Below are positions 27,001 through 36,859 of a stretch of DNA of 64,000 nt, piece by piece. The DNA lies in assembly GCF_910591885.1 (NCBI RefSeq), contig NC_063273.1:10044001-10108000 (forward strand), in the 5' to 3' direction. The position numbers were made by a program, and so were the translations under genes. How positions within the stretch are numbered: position 1 is the first letter of the stretch; every line of letters starts with the position of its first letter. The notes under the pieces are model-generated. The model searched no databases and was not told where the DNA came from. It worked only from the letters and a program-made list of their open reading frames with translations. This DNA comes from Bombus terrestris. Taxonomy: Eukaryota; Arthropoda; Insecta; Hymenoptera; Apidae.

Positions 27001-30000
27001 GTGTGCAAAAGAATCTGCATGTGCATGTGTATATGGATGCGCGCGAGCACGAGCTCGAGGAACGTTCGTACTGGAGCGTGCAATGCATACTAGCACGATA
27101 GGTGGTAGGACGTGGAGGATGAGGCCTTCCTTGGCTCTGAAGAAGGTACCGCTATCGCCCTCTGACCTCTGGAGGCGAGCGAACGAGGCCTCCTTCCACT
27201 GGCACCGGTAATTTTGCCTTCGGTCCTGGCTTCCTGGTGCTACCCAGATCTAGATCATCGAAAATCGGAGAAGAGGGTCTCTCTGGTCTCGCGAACCTGG
27301 CTCTTCACGCTGAAGATCAACGTAGTAGATCGATTTAACCAAAGAGACTCCCTTGAAACTCTCTTGTGCACGCGATATTTCGATCCCCGAACAGATTCGG
27401 AGAGTCGATAGCTTGCTTCTGTCCTTTTGTTCTTCTCCCGCCATTTGTCTGGGATATTTTAGGAGGCACTACATTGTTCTGTAGACAACTCTTCTATTAG
27501 GTCAATTTACGGATGTTACATAAAGGAAGTAAATGTTCGTTCTTAATGAAAGTTGGACCCTGAATGGGGACACTCACGGACTTTTACTTGGAAAACGGAA
27601 ATCGGATGGCAGAACTAGGGAGTCGCTTCGCGGACTTTTCTCCGTGGGAATGGAACATTTACGAAGTGGCGTGGAGCAGAAGCACTCGCATTCCGAGGTA
27701 AATAGCGAGCGAGCCGACCAGTGCAACAAAAACATCGGACGTTAGGCGAATTCGAGATGAGAAACCGTTCCTTTCGAGAGAGAATTATTCAAATTGCCGA
27801 TGAACCCGCCAGTTGGAACAGTATTCCGCGGCGAGCACAGTAACAAGTACGTAGAAGCGGCGGGCGCGCGCGCGCGAGCAAGCCCAAGAACAACTGGAAA
27901 CGGGGAGCTCTGCAGAGGAAATAATGTCGTGGGATTGTTTCGCGCGCTATCAAGGTTTCAACGAGTTGCTTCGAGGCCACGCGTCCCTTTGGATGCTGAA
28001 TAAATGAATGCACCGCTGGATATCGGACGACAAATGATTCGATGGATTATAAAATATAAATTGAATAAACGAACGTGAATAAGTATCGAGGCAAAAATGT
28101 TTAAGCTGTTGCTAACTGCATTGCAATGTAATAAAGGTTCTGTAAGAAAATACGATAAAATACTAGATATATAAAATTCTCCTAACCGAAAAGTGGAAAT
28201 ATAAACAGAAAGATAAATTTCTATTAATGCAAGGAACTATATATGCTTCATGTAAATAACTAGCTATAGACGATACAGCAACATTCCGCAGTGCGCAATA
28301 TTTTCTGAAACACCCTAATATAATACTACATCCTCCATGTTAAAATTAGTAGCAATATGTTAATCAAATAATGTTGGCTTACCAATCATAAACATGTATT
28401 GAATGTACAAATCATGCCTACAGTGTTCAGATCGAAAATCGATATGTTCGAGGATAATGATCAACATCATCCATGTATATTATCCATGTATGTATAAATG
28501 AGCGAATCGTTTGCGTGTACAGGCTCATCATGGATTAGCAAGATGACTAATCCCAATACCGGACATCGGGACAAGGGTAACCGCTTTCGAGCAATACCGA
28601 AATAACGGTTATCGGTGAGAAGGCAAATTAACCTGACTGGATTCGAGACCGCTACCGTGGAAAAAATCGCAAATCACAATGGTCGATCCTTAAGTGGCCG
28701 CACGGCATTTAATTTCACTCGAGCACGCCGTTTTCGCTATATAATTCTGATCGTTGATACCGAGCCGCGAACAAAAGCAATCCCGCGAGAATCTTGAGTA
28801 AATAGCAGGCGTGCACGTCCTCCGGTTTCTACCACGATTTAATGGGAGTCAACATTATAACCAGGACAGCGATCATGTGTAATTTCTTTATAGACTTCGG
28901 AACAGACTAAAATGTGTCAAGGAAATCGAATCGTATGATTGCGGAAACTGTTACTTATCGTTTTTAAAGTTGCTAGATATACGAAGTTATGATCCTGTTT
29001 TACGATGTGTTGCAGAACTTTTTTTGTAAATTTTATAAAGGCATGGTGCTATTTATTACGGAACAAACGCTGAAATCTCTCCTGGCATCATATTTAAAAT
29101 CGTGCAAAAGTTTAAGATTATAAAGAGAGAAAACGAGTATCTTATATAATCCCTAACAAGACTTCGGCAACTTGTATTATCGAAGCGTAAAATGTGTTTT
29201 TACTTCGAACCACTTAACTCTTCAATTTATATACTGTACAAGCTCTCTTATATATTACAGACAGAATACTACCCGAAGCACACTTTTTTTAACACTCCAT
29301 ATACCTGCTGTACCGATGCAAAAATAAATACTATTATTTTTTTTTAAACAAGCTGATAGCAGAACCGATACCATGAGAATTTTAATACCGTTCTAAAAAG
29401 CAGCATGAAAATTAATAACCGTGGCCATAAAACGCAATTAAAAACAGTGGACGTCTGGCGACCAATTTTCGGCTTAACAAGCCCCCTTTTGAGGCTAAAT
29501 ACGATCAAATTAGTGTCCAGCCAGTTCGGTATTTATTTCCGGTCATCCGGATGCCGGTAACCGTTCGCGCGGATTGCGGCCCGCTTGGATTCCCAGGCAA
29601 GCGAGCAAGAAATGTCTCCCAATCCCGTCCGGAAAGTGATCATCGTTGCCTCGAGTCGCACGATTAAGGACGCCATTCCCCGTCTCCCTGGTCTCGCGAC
29701 CAGAGAAAAGAAGCTTCAAAAACGGCCTGGTCGAGTGTCATCGTTGCCAGGTAGAAGATAAAATCGGCCAATCTACACAGAGACCTCTTTCCTCCTCTCT
29801 TTTTCTCCTTTTCTAAGGTGAGTCGATAAAAGGCGCTTTATACGAACGTTACTCTGTCCACGCGGTCGGGGACAGTGAAGAAAAGGGCAGCGACAAGAAG
29901 ACGACACGTTTTGAACGGTGTAGAAAGAGAGAAAGAGATGTTCGTTCGTTTTAATCGCTAATCGCCAATTACCTGGAGCGTCCCGCGCCCGAAACCCCCA

Positions 30001-31120
30001 GAAGCATTTTAACGAGCCGCCGTGTCGCCCGGTCCGGAATTTTACTTCTGCCTGGTCGGCTTCCAGAGCGTCTTCCGAACCAGAGGCCACGGCGCATTCA
30101 CGATATCTCTTCTCTCTCCGTTCTCGCTTTACAAGCCTTCCTCGACCATACGACTGGGTCGCCCCTTTCCGGCTGCCTCGATCTTTACGTAGGATTCGAG
30201 TCTTCTTTCACGTGTGTGCGTGCGTGCACCCGTACCAATTAGCGCATACTTCGGCCCTCGGTGTTCGGCTGGTCCTAACGTTGGCCCAGTCGGTCGCTTT
30301 CGGTGGCCAGAGTCCAGAACAGAAACCGCGGCCACGAAATGGAACGAATCGTTCCAAGGTTGTTTCACATTTCGGCATCTTCTGAAAGTCTTAGCTTTCG
30401 AGGAGAAAGGAAACTATCGCGCGGTTCCTATGACTGCAGGTTGTAACGGACGTTAATGGTCAGCTTGTTCGCGAATAGGCGGCGATTACGGATTATCACG
30501 GGCTGATGAGAAAGAATAGGGATGTAAAAGGTGTAGAGCTACCTGAGATTACGCGGTGTTTCGGATACACTCGACGACACCGAGTAGCGGGATTATCACG
30601 CGGTCAGCAAAAAAAGTGACGGTTTTGCGACGAGGCTTCCCTTTAGATTTTCGTAACGGTTCTGGCAAGCTGTTTCACGGCGCAAGATTAAGTATACACC
30701 ACTGTGGGAGCTAAGTAATAACTGCCAATGGAATTAGAGACGCTGTACGGTCGCGTATGCTAGATGGGATATACGTGACTATACGTCGACGCGATTTTTA
30801 TCGGTAGACTGATGATGGGATATCTATAGACACGGAAGCGAAGTATAGGAAGAGAGTCATTGGTGTATCGGTGTTTAGATTCCCCTTGGAGAAAATTGTC
30901 GTAAGAGATAATCCATCGACGCGCTAACTCGATGATGCTGAGAATTTGTAGGAATAAATAGATACATGTATAAATTCACCGATGTCATCAATCATACATC
31001 GTACTCGCCATTCGATTGTTACGCATTCGATCCGTCATTCACTCCCGACGTACTGAACCTCCAAAAATTCCCGGTATGAAAATTATTACATACATATAAA
31101 ATATCATCCTACCTTCTTCT
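24000..31120. other. Non-coding stretch, no supported gene
   Basis: Moderate-GC blocks (24.0-25.3, 26.1-27.9, 29.5-30.6 kb) alternate with AT-rich DNA (28.0-29.4 kb). Short alternating GC (about 27868-27880) and GT-rich runs (about 27000-27040, 30210-30230) occur. Open frames are shadows of composition on both strands. No exon with family resemblance was found. Confidence 0.55.
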
Positions 31121-31167
31121 GGATCTTTCGTCGATGCTAATCATTTTCAACACCATCCAATTCCAAG

Positions 31168-31917
31168 ATGTCCTGTTTCGGTGGTAGCGATGATCAAATC
31201 TACATGGTCGAAATCTTGATTCACAAGTTGACGTTGACAAAGAGTAAAATCAAAGACATCGGTGAATATCCAGTTACGGTGAAGGTCTCGTTTCTTGATT
31301 TCCCCACATTTGAGATTACGCGGGATGACTTTTACTCGGTGAAACCACCACCACCAACCGAGGATGGCACCTTATACTTCATGATAGGCAGAAGTTGTCT
31401 GTTTATCAAGCAACCGAAACACCTGGTAGCAGAATTACAATCAACTACGATGAAAGTCGGTGTGTTTCGTCTTGGGGACACATATCCTATTGCTGAAACC
31501 GAAATAACGTTACCTGGTTGTTTATGTGATCAAGTAGCGATGGCTCAAAACGATCCAGAAAATCTGCCAAAACCGTTCAAAGTAAAAGGTAGTTTCAATC
31601 TGCTGGATCCTGGCGAAAATCCCTCAGGAACATTGGAAATGGAAATGAGGATGTCGTGTTTCGGTAGCTCGATCATGACTCACTATGAACTACATCCTAA
31701 GTTCTTCGCCTTTAGGAATAAGGACCGGGAAAGAGAGTTCTGCGTTAGACGCTTAGTACCATCTAGTTATCAGGAAGGCGTTGCTAAGAATATTTCGGAA
31801 TATCCGGATAGAACGACTCTTGATGAATTGAAAGGAAAAGCAAAAGAACAACCATCAAAAAAGAAGAAAGGAAAAGGAAAGGGAAAAGGTGGAGAGGCTG
31901 GAGGGCGAGGCAGATAA
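31168..31917 (+). CDS. MAP10-like N-terminal domain protein (short paralogue)
   Basis: A single-exon gene of 249 aa. Residues about 10-170 match the N-terminal domain of microtubule-associated protein 10 (MAP10_N, once called DUF4497). The signature motifs appear in order: a beta-strand start (YMVEILI, 12-18), FLDFPTFEI (42-50), IGRSCLF (73-79), then SGTLEMEMRMSCFGSS (153-168). In MAP10 this domain precedes microtubule-binding regions; here the rest is a short tail ending in a Lys/Gly-rich segment (230-249), probably disordered and basic. The ATG at 31168 is in an acceptable context (ccaagATG). The gene ends 253 bp before its longer paralogue on the same strand. An ATTAAA at 32032 may be its poly(A) signal. 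Role at microtubules is inferred from the domain only; a ciliary or sperm role is possible but unsupported here. Confidence 0.85.
   Translation: MSCFGGSDDQIYMVEILIHKLTLTKSKIKDIGEYPVTVKVSFLDFPTFEITRDDFYSVKPPPPTEDGTLYFMIGRSCLFIKQPKHLVAELQSTTMKVGVFRLGDTYPIAETEITLPGCLCDQVAMAQNDPENLPKPFKVKGSFNLLDPGENPSGTLEMEMRMSCFGSSIMTHYELHPKFFAFRNKDREREFCVRRLVPSSYQEGVAKNISEYPDRTTLDELKGKAKEQPSKKKKGKGKGKGGEAGGRGR
31855..31914 (+). repeat. Low-complexity Lys/Gly-coding tail
   Basis: An A- and G-rich stretch encoding the KKKKGKGKGKGG-type basic C-terminus of the 249-aa MAP10-like protein. It could act as a nucleic-acid or tubulin-tail contact, which is inference. The reverse strand gives a spurious Pro/Phe-rich frame. 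Confidence 0.8.
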
Positions 31918-32031
31918 TGGCTTTTAAGGGCGTTATTAAGCATTAAGAGCGTCAAGGGAATTATTTATAAGATGATCACCTGATATAGGAATTCTGTTAA
32001 TATGGGTTGCCATGGTAATCATAAGAGGCAC

Positions 32032-32037
32032 ATTAAA
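32032..32037 (+). promoter_or_regulatory. Candidate poly(A) signal (ATTAAA) of the short MAP10-like gene
   Basis: The common ATTAAA variant, 115 bp after the stop at 31917 and before the next gene's start. It is the best match in the intergenic interval. Confidence 0.4.
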
Positions 32038-32170
32038 TACAAAACTGATCGATTGGCGTGGTTAGGTACATAAATTTATTGGCCATAAAACGACCACAAA
32101 ATTAATGGCGCGTTTCGGCTAGTCTCTCCAGAAGTTCCCGCGGGTTCGCGATTCTTTTCTAAATTCCCGT

Positions 32171-35100
32171 ATGCAACGAACATCGAGCAAGATAAAACGG
32201 AAAATGGCTCTAAAAAGGAAGATTGCGAAATCGAAAGAGGAACAGCTCTATATGCTCGAGGTGTTCGCCGATCAAGTGACTTTAAGTCCCGAAATTATAG
32301 ACATCAATAAGGATAATTTACTCGTATGCGTGAGATTCGTCGATCTGCCAGAGTATGAGATAAGTGTCCCTCAAAGTAAAGAAAGTGATAGTAATAAATC
32401 ACCTGGAGATTCTAAATTTGGAAAATCGTGTTTGTTCGCCAAGACTCCTAATTCCCTGATTAGAGCTATAAGATGGTCACCTATGTATTTAGACCTGTAT
32501 CGTAAAGACGTTGCTTGCTCAAACAAAAATGGTGCTTTTTTAGGAACCGCAAAAGTGTCTTTGCCTACTTGCATGTGTAAGCATGTGATTGCTTCACAAA
32601 ATGACACTAACGGTTTATCTACACCATGTACAGTAAAAGATTCGTTCGATGTAACCGATTCTAGTGGGAAAACGTCTGGTAACATAGCCGTAGTTTTAAG
32701 ATTATCGTGTTTCGGAAGCAGTATCATCGAGCAATTTTCTCTGAGCGGCAAATCTTTTATGCTGGAAGATTCACCACTTCAAAAATTTCTATGTCCTTAT
32801 ATTCTTCCAGAAAGTTCAAAGGTTGAAAAAGATCCGAAAGATGAAAGTGGTCTGGATAAATTATTATTGAAGCCACCAGACTCTTCCCCACGTATTCCAA
32901 TGGACCATCCCGCTTTTAAGACTCTAACAATGGCCGAAAAGCTCAACGATCCCAAATATCGAGAACTGATATACAAAGCCTATCCAGATGAGCCGACGTG
33001 TAGCTGCTTGCCCAAGGATCGTTCGATACATCCTATGATATGTCCATCAGGCTGTACTTATCCTTGCTGCATGAAATTAAGAAATCCCGATATACTACTC
33101 AAGGACGAGAACAAACGCGTGGAGGATCCATTAGTCAATACTTACTGCGTTGACAATACCCTGCCTGCGTTGTACGTTCTGAAACAGGATTCTTCGTCTA
33201 GTAAACCAACTAGATTGAAAGGCGGCGGAGAAGTAGAGCAGATTTATCTGGATCCGTCTAGTTTCAGATGGATCAATTACGATACTGATCATCCCTGGTA
33301 CAATGAAAAGCATAATATGGAAAGTCGACTAGAAGGTGGCGGCGAGGATAGAGATATGTCCAACTGCAGCTGTTCCGGTGGCCCGGTTATGGTTTCGGCA
33401 CAAGCAACTTCTCGAGATAACGATGTAATTCCCATCTTCGACGCTTGCACGCCTCGGATAACGTCGACTGGGGGGACTCCTGGTTGCATTTGTCCTGGAA
33501 AAGATGCCAAATTTCCTAGAGGAGCTGCTAAATGTATGAAATCACCGTGTTTGGGGATAGATTGCTTGATTCGAGCTTTCAAAGATGCACAAGACTTCGT
33601 AGATTCCATTGGGAAAGTACCAGGATTGCCAGGACTCGGTTTAATGGATCCATCAGAGAGTCCTTATTTTGGTAGAGATATCAACAAGGACTACGTGCCT
33701 CCAGATCGACTAGCATCGAAGAGGAAGATACCACATGGGACTTCACAACCAGCAGTAGCAACAACGGCTCCTACTTGCACCGCTCCCTGTAGCATCAAAC
33801 CTATGGACGATATGCGTCCTCATGTTGTTGCTTACACGCCTTCGATTGCACGAGGAATCGTGCCGCCTCGGTTGGGAATCGTCCGCGAGGCTATACCTGT
33901 TTTACCGGAGGCCGGTTTACCAACCGTGCCTGTAAAACATAGGAAGAAGGAGGAGAAGAAGGACGAGAAAACGGACAAACAGAAGGAGCTCGAAGCCACG
34001 TCGTCCGCGCTGATGGACTCGGAGGTGGGTCCTTGCGGTGAACCGAGATGCAAATCGAGGAAAAAGAAGCCACCAGATAATGGTAGCGCGACCCAGAGTA
34101 GCACTCATGTCTTTTCTAAGACGCGGACCGGTGTAAAGCGTGCCGCCGCTACCGCGCCAAAATCCCGTCGTAAAACGAAGAAAGGATCCAAACGGGACTT
34201 GAAACGCCGTAGTCCGCACTCGAAGCAGGACAATCTGACGGTACACGCATCGATGCACGATCAGCACCATGATGCTAAGACGGTGACTCGACGAAGTGCA
34301 ATGGAAAGATCTCTAGGACCTGGTGGTGATCGCTATGTAGCTGGATCAGGTATTATGACCTCGCAACCGGCATTTCCAGTCAGCAGACGAGTAATGCGAT
34401 ACGTCTACTTCGTCGGTGATTATTATCCTGGGATTCACTTCGGTCACAGAGACTGTATCGACATACCCATGAGAGTCCCGGCTAACATGGGTTGGTTATG
34501 GAATACGATGGACAAGGCGGGAAAATTGAAGCCGCGCATTGGTTGGAGGCCGGGTGCCATTGGCCGCTATTTGTACGAAATGCTGCAAGATGCGAAGGAT
34601 GTTTCTATGGATGAAATAGAAGAAGAAAAAGCAGGAATAGAACGAACTGATCGTGCTCGAGCCGACCGAGGAAGAGTTGATCGTGGAAAAGCCGATCGTG
34701 GCAGAATCGATCGTGGAAGACTCGATCGCGTAAAAATCGATCGTGGAAAAACTGATCGCACAAAAATAATAGAACGTGCGAGATCAGCACCTTCGCGGCC
34801 AAAGAGTGGCACAAGAAGACAGAGAGCCGGAAGAACTATGAGTTACCAGTCGATGCAAAAGCAATCGAAGATGGAGGGAGAAGATGAAGGATCGGGATCT
34901 CCACCGACTTTACATATTCACAGGAAAGATGGCACTTACTATGTAACGATGTATCCCATTAGGCAAGAGACATCTGCCGAGCCTCGTTTGTCCGAGCCAA
35001 TGAAACCGCTGCAGTTTAAAATCGTGAAGAACAAGGACGATGCTTCTATCACGTCTAGCTCGACGGCGTCTGATATGGAGATTGAATTCTCTCCTCCCGC

Positions 35101-35254
35101 AGCTGTAACCAGGTATCGTAAAAAACCTGATGTTGTTCACGTTGATACCCAGGTTCGTCAGCAGGAAATTATAGACGCGTACAAAGCGGAAGAGTTTAGG
35201 AGAAAGGCTAGAAGAGGACCTAGGAGGGAAAAGAAGTTGAAAAAAGAGTCATAA
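32171..35254 (+). CDS. Large MAP10_N / DUF4776 protein (long paralogue)
   Basis: A single-exon gene of 1027 aa. Residues about 26-185 repeat the domain of the upstream 249-aa gene, with FVDLPEYEI (56-64), FGKSCLF (83-89) and RLSCFGSS (177-184). A Cys-rich stretch follows (about 278-303, with CSC and YPCC). The middle is Pro/Lys-rich and probably disordered. Residues 743-810 form a conserved block with FVGDYYPG, VPANMGWLWN and GWRPGAI, which I associate with DUF4776 of insect proteins. Eight DR-containing pentapeptides occupy 826-865, then LHIHRKDGTYYVTMYPI near 913. The C-terminus is basic. A second Met (codon 12, at 32204) has the better start context (gaaaATGG), so 1016 aa is an alternative. 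It is the same-strand neighbour of its paralogue and suggests tandem duplication with later growth or loss of the C-terminal part. Function is unknown; microtubule association is inferred. Confidence 0.88.
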   Translation: MQRTSSKIKRKMALKRKIAKSKEEQLYMLEVFADQVTLSPEIIDINKDNLLVCVRFVDLPEYEISVPQSKESDSNKSPGDSKFGKSCLFAKTPNSLIRAIRWSPMYLDLYRKDVACSNKNGAFLGTAKVSLPTCMCKHVIASQNDTNGLSTPCTVKDSFDVTDSSGKTSGNIAVVLRLSCFGSSIIEQFSLSGKSFMLEDSPLQKFLCPYILPESSKVEKDPKDESGLDKLLLKPPDSSPRIPMDHPAFKTLTMAEKLNDPKYRELIYKAYPDEPTCSCLPKDRSIHPMICPSGCTYPCCMKLRNPDILLKDENKRVEDPLVNTYCVDNTLPALYVLKQDSSSSKPTRLKGGGEVEQIYLDPSSFRWINYDTDHPWYNEKHNMESRLEGGGEDRDMSNCSCSGGPVMVSAQATSRDNDVIPIFDACTPRITSTGGTPGCICPGKDAKFPRGAAKCMKSPCLGIDCLIRAFKDAQDFVDSIGKVPGLPGLGLMDPSESPYFGRDINKDYVPPDRLASKRKIPHGTSQPAVATTAPTCTAPCSIKPMDDMRPHVVAYTPSIARGIVPPRLGIVREAIPVLPEAGLPTVPVKHRKKEEKKDEKTDKQKELEATSSALMDSEVGPCGEPRCKSRKKKPPDNGSATQSSTHVFSKTRTGVKRAAATAPKSRRKTKKGSKRDLKRRSPHSKQDNLTVHASMHDQHHDAKTVTRRSAMERSLGPGGDRYVAGSGIMTSQPAFPVSRRVMRYVYFVGDYYPGIHFGHRDCIDIPMRVPANMGWLWNTMDKAGKLKPRIGWRPGAIGRYLYEMLQDAKDVSMDEIEEEKAGIERTDRARADRGRVDRGKADRGRIDRGRLDRVKIDRGKTDRTKIIERARSAPSRPKSGTRRQRAGRTMSYQSMQKQSKMEGEDEGSGSPPTLHIHRKDGTYYVTMYPIRQETSAEPRLSEPMKPLQFKIVKNKDDASITSSSTASDMEIEFSPPAAVTRYRKKPDVVHVDTQVRQQEIIDAYKAEEFRRKARRGPRREKKLKKES
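34646..34765 (+). repeat. Coding minisatellite: eight 15-bp units (xDRGK-type pentapeptide)
   Basis: Eight in-frame 15-bp units, each encoding a variable residue, then Asp-Arg, then usually Gly/Ala/Val/Thr and Lys/Arg (codons 826-865 of the long MAP10-like protein). The core GATCGTGGAAAA is well kept at the DNA level, which suggests recent slippage expansion. The product is a highly charged alternating acid/base segment, possibly a single alpha-helix or a disordered linker. Confidence 0.9.
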
Positions 35255-35374
35255 AAGAGTTAAAAAGAATTCGTCTAAAACCGACCATTGAATAGTGAAA
35301 TTTGAAACGTACGATATGATTACAGCATAGAATAGATAGAAATTTTTTGAACAGTGGTACAGAGTGTTGGAAAA

Positions 35375-35380
35375 AATACA
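35375..35380 (+). promoter_or_regulatory. Candidate weak poly(A) signal (AATACA) of the long MAP10-like gene
   Basis: No AATAAA lies between the stop at 35254 and the NUDT14 start at 35607. AATACA is the nearest known weak variant. Transcripts might also read on towards NUDT14. Confidence 0.25.
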
Positions 35381-35606
35381 TTAATACCACTTGATATATT
35401 CTTATCTTACCTAACGCAGATAGTGAAATGATTTATAAATGTTACTTGAACGAAACTATTCTAATGCAAGCTTGAGACTGCGCATTGCAGTTTGGTATTG
35501 AGTGCGGCATCTGCAGGTCTTTAGCGCGCATGTTCATCGAAATATTACCGACGGGAGTTAAACGGTTGAATTAAATCGAATAATCAGTTTCTATAGCGCG
35601 TAAGAA

Positions 35607-36690
35607 ATGGATATAAAGGCACAAGAGAAGCAAAATAAAAATATACGTCGAAGAATACTCGATGTGCAACAATTACGTATAGCAGAATGTCCGTCGGATT
35701 CACCGTGGATCAGACCCGTTCGGATACATTACCAACAAGATGGCGAACAGAAAGATTGGGATGTGGTAAGAGCACATGATGGTGTGAGTATAATTATCTT
35801 CAACATCAGCCGAAAGAAACTGGTGTTTGTTCGACAATATCGCCCAGCGTTCTTTTATACGTTTCTTCCGGAGAAACAAGGGCCGGTAGATCTTAAACAA
35901 TATCCACCGTCACTGGGTTTAACTTTGGAACTTTGCGCCGGTATTGTGGATAAAGATAAACCACTTGTCGAGATTGCGAAAGATGAAGTAAGAGAAGAAT
36001 GTGGATACGAAGTGCCAACAGAAGCCTTTAAATACATCATTACTTTCAGGTGTGTTAATGGCAAACATTTATTGAAATGTTAAAATTTTATTGAGTAAGT
36101 TGTAGAGTAAAAAGTTGTCAATATTTCATTTCGTGATGTAAGAAATAATAAGTGAAATGTCATAGTGTCTGTATACGCGCATGTGCTGTATCTTTTTATC
36201 TGTCCATATGTAGAAAATGTTTTATTAAAAATAATAATAGCAATAACAATAAATATATGTCATTTGTAATTTGTTATATTTAGTTATTTATTTTATTATG
36301 GGTTGATTATAGGTATGTTTCCACTTCAGTCTGCAAACATACACTATTTTACGTGGAAGTTACAGATGAGATGCATACACATCCTGGTAAGCTTAATTAT
36401 AAATATATCTTTAAAATTATATTAGAAATAACGATACAAGCTTTAAATAAATTTATAATGTTCAATAAAATGTTTTTGAAAAGATCTTATGTCTTTTATC
36501 CTTATAAGTTTGAGTAATTCATCAAATTAAAGGAGGGGGTGCTGCATCTGAAGGTGAACTGATCGAAGTGGTGGAACTAAGCATCCCAGAAGTAAAAGAA
36601 TACATCAATTCTGAGGAAGTTCAAAGTCCACCTTGTTTATTATATGGTGTTACCTGGTTTTTAGCTAACAAATCTCAACACTGTTCTTAA
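35607..36690 (+). CDS. NUDT14: Nudix hydrolase, UDP-sugar pyrophosphatase type (NUDT14 orthologue)
   Basis: Three coding exons: 35607-36049, 36313-36386 and 36533-36690, giving 675 nt and 224 aa, close to the roughly 222 aa of human NUDT14. Introns start gtgtgt and gtaagc and end tatag and taaag; phases join correctly. The Nudix box lies at residues 112-134 (from GIVDKDK to DEVREECGY), with Glu127, Glu130 and Glu131 as metal ligands and Asp replacing the usual Arg of REUxEE. Family signatures include DGVSIIIFN and FVRQYRPAF before the box, and FYVEVTDEM then HPGGGA across exons 2 and 3. The enzyme hydrolyses UDP-glucose and related sugar nucleotides to sugar-1-phosphate and UMP, in the cytosol. 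Read unspliced, exon 1 runs into a stop at 36083. Its 3' end faces Beclin-1. Confidence 0.94.
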
Positions 36691-36747
36691 CTTAGAATCA
36701 AATATCTTTCAAACTTGTTCAAAATAAGTATTACTGATTGGACTCTA

Positions 36748-36753
36748 AATAAA
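36748..36753 (+). promoter_or_regulatory. Poly(A) signal AATAAA of NUDT14
   Basis: A canonical AATAAA 58 bp after the NUDT14 stop. Cleavage 10-30 nt further would fall at about 36765-36785, on top of the opposing poly(A) signal of Beclin-1. Confidence 0.75.
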
Positions 36754-36773
36754 AGGATTATCCTTTAACTGAG

Positions 36774-36779
36774 TTTATT
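36774..36779 (-). promoter_or_regulatory. Poly(A) signal AATAAA of Beclin-1 (minus strand)
   Basis: TTTATT on the + strand is AATAAA on the - strand, 81 bp after the Beclin-1 stop codon. It lies only 21 bp from the NUDT14 signal on the other strand. Confidence 0.7.
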
Positions 36780-36859
36780 TACAAATAACGTGTATGTACA
36801 TAAATGAATGTAAGAGAGATGTATCAAGACTGGATGAATTTGCATAAATTAACATGAAG

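Noticed and set aside
33289..33609. Minus-strand frames inside the long MAP10-like gene
   Set aside because: These are antisense shadows of a well-supported coding region, here and in several other places between 32.3 and 35.2 kb.
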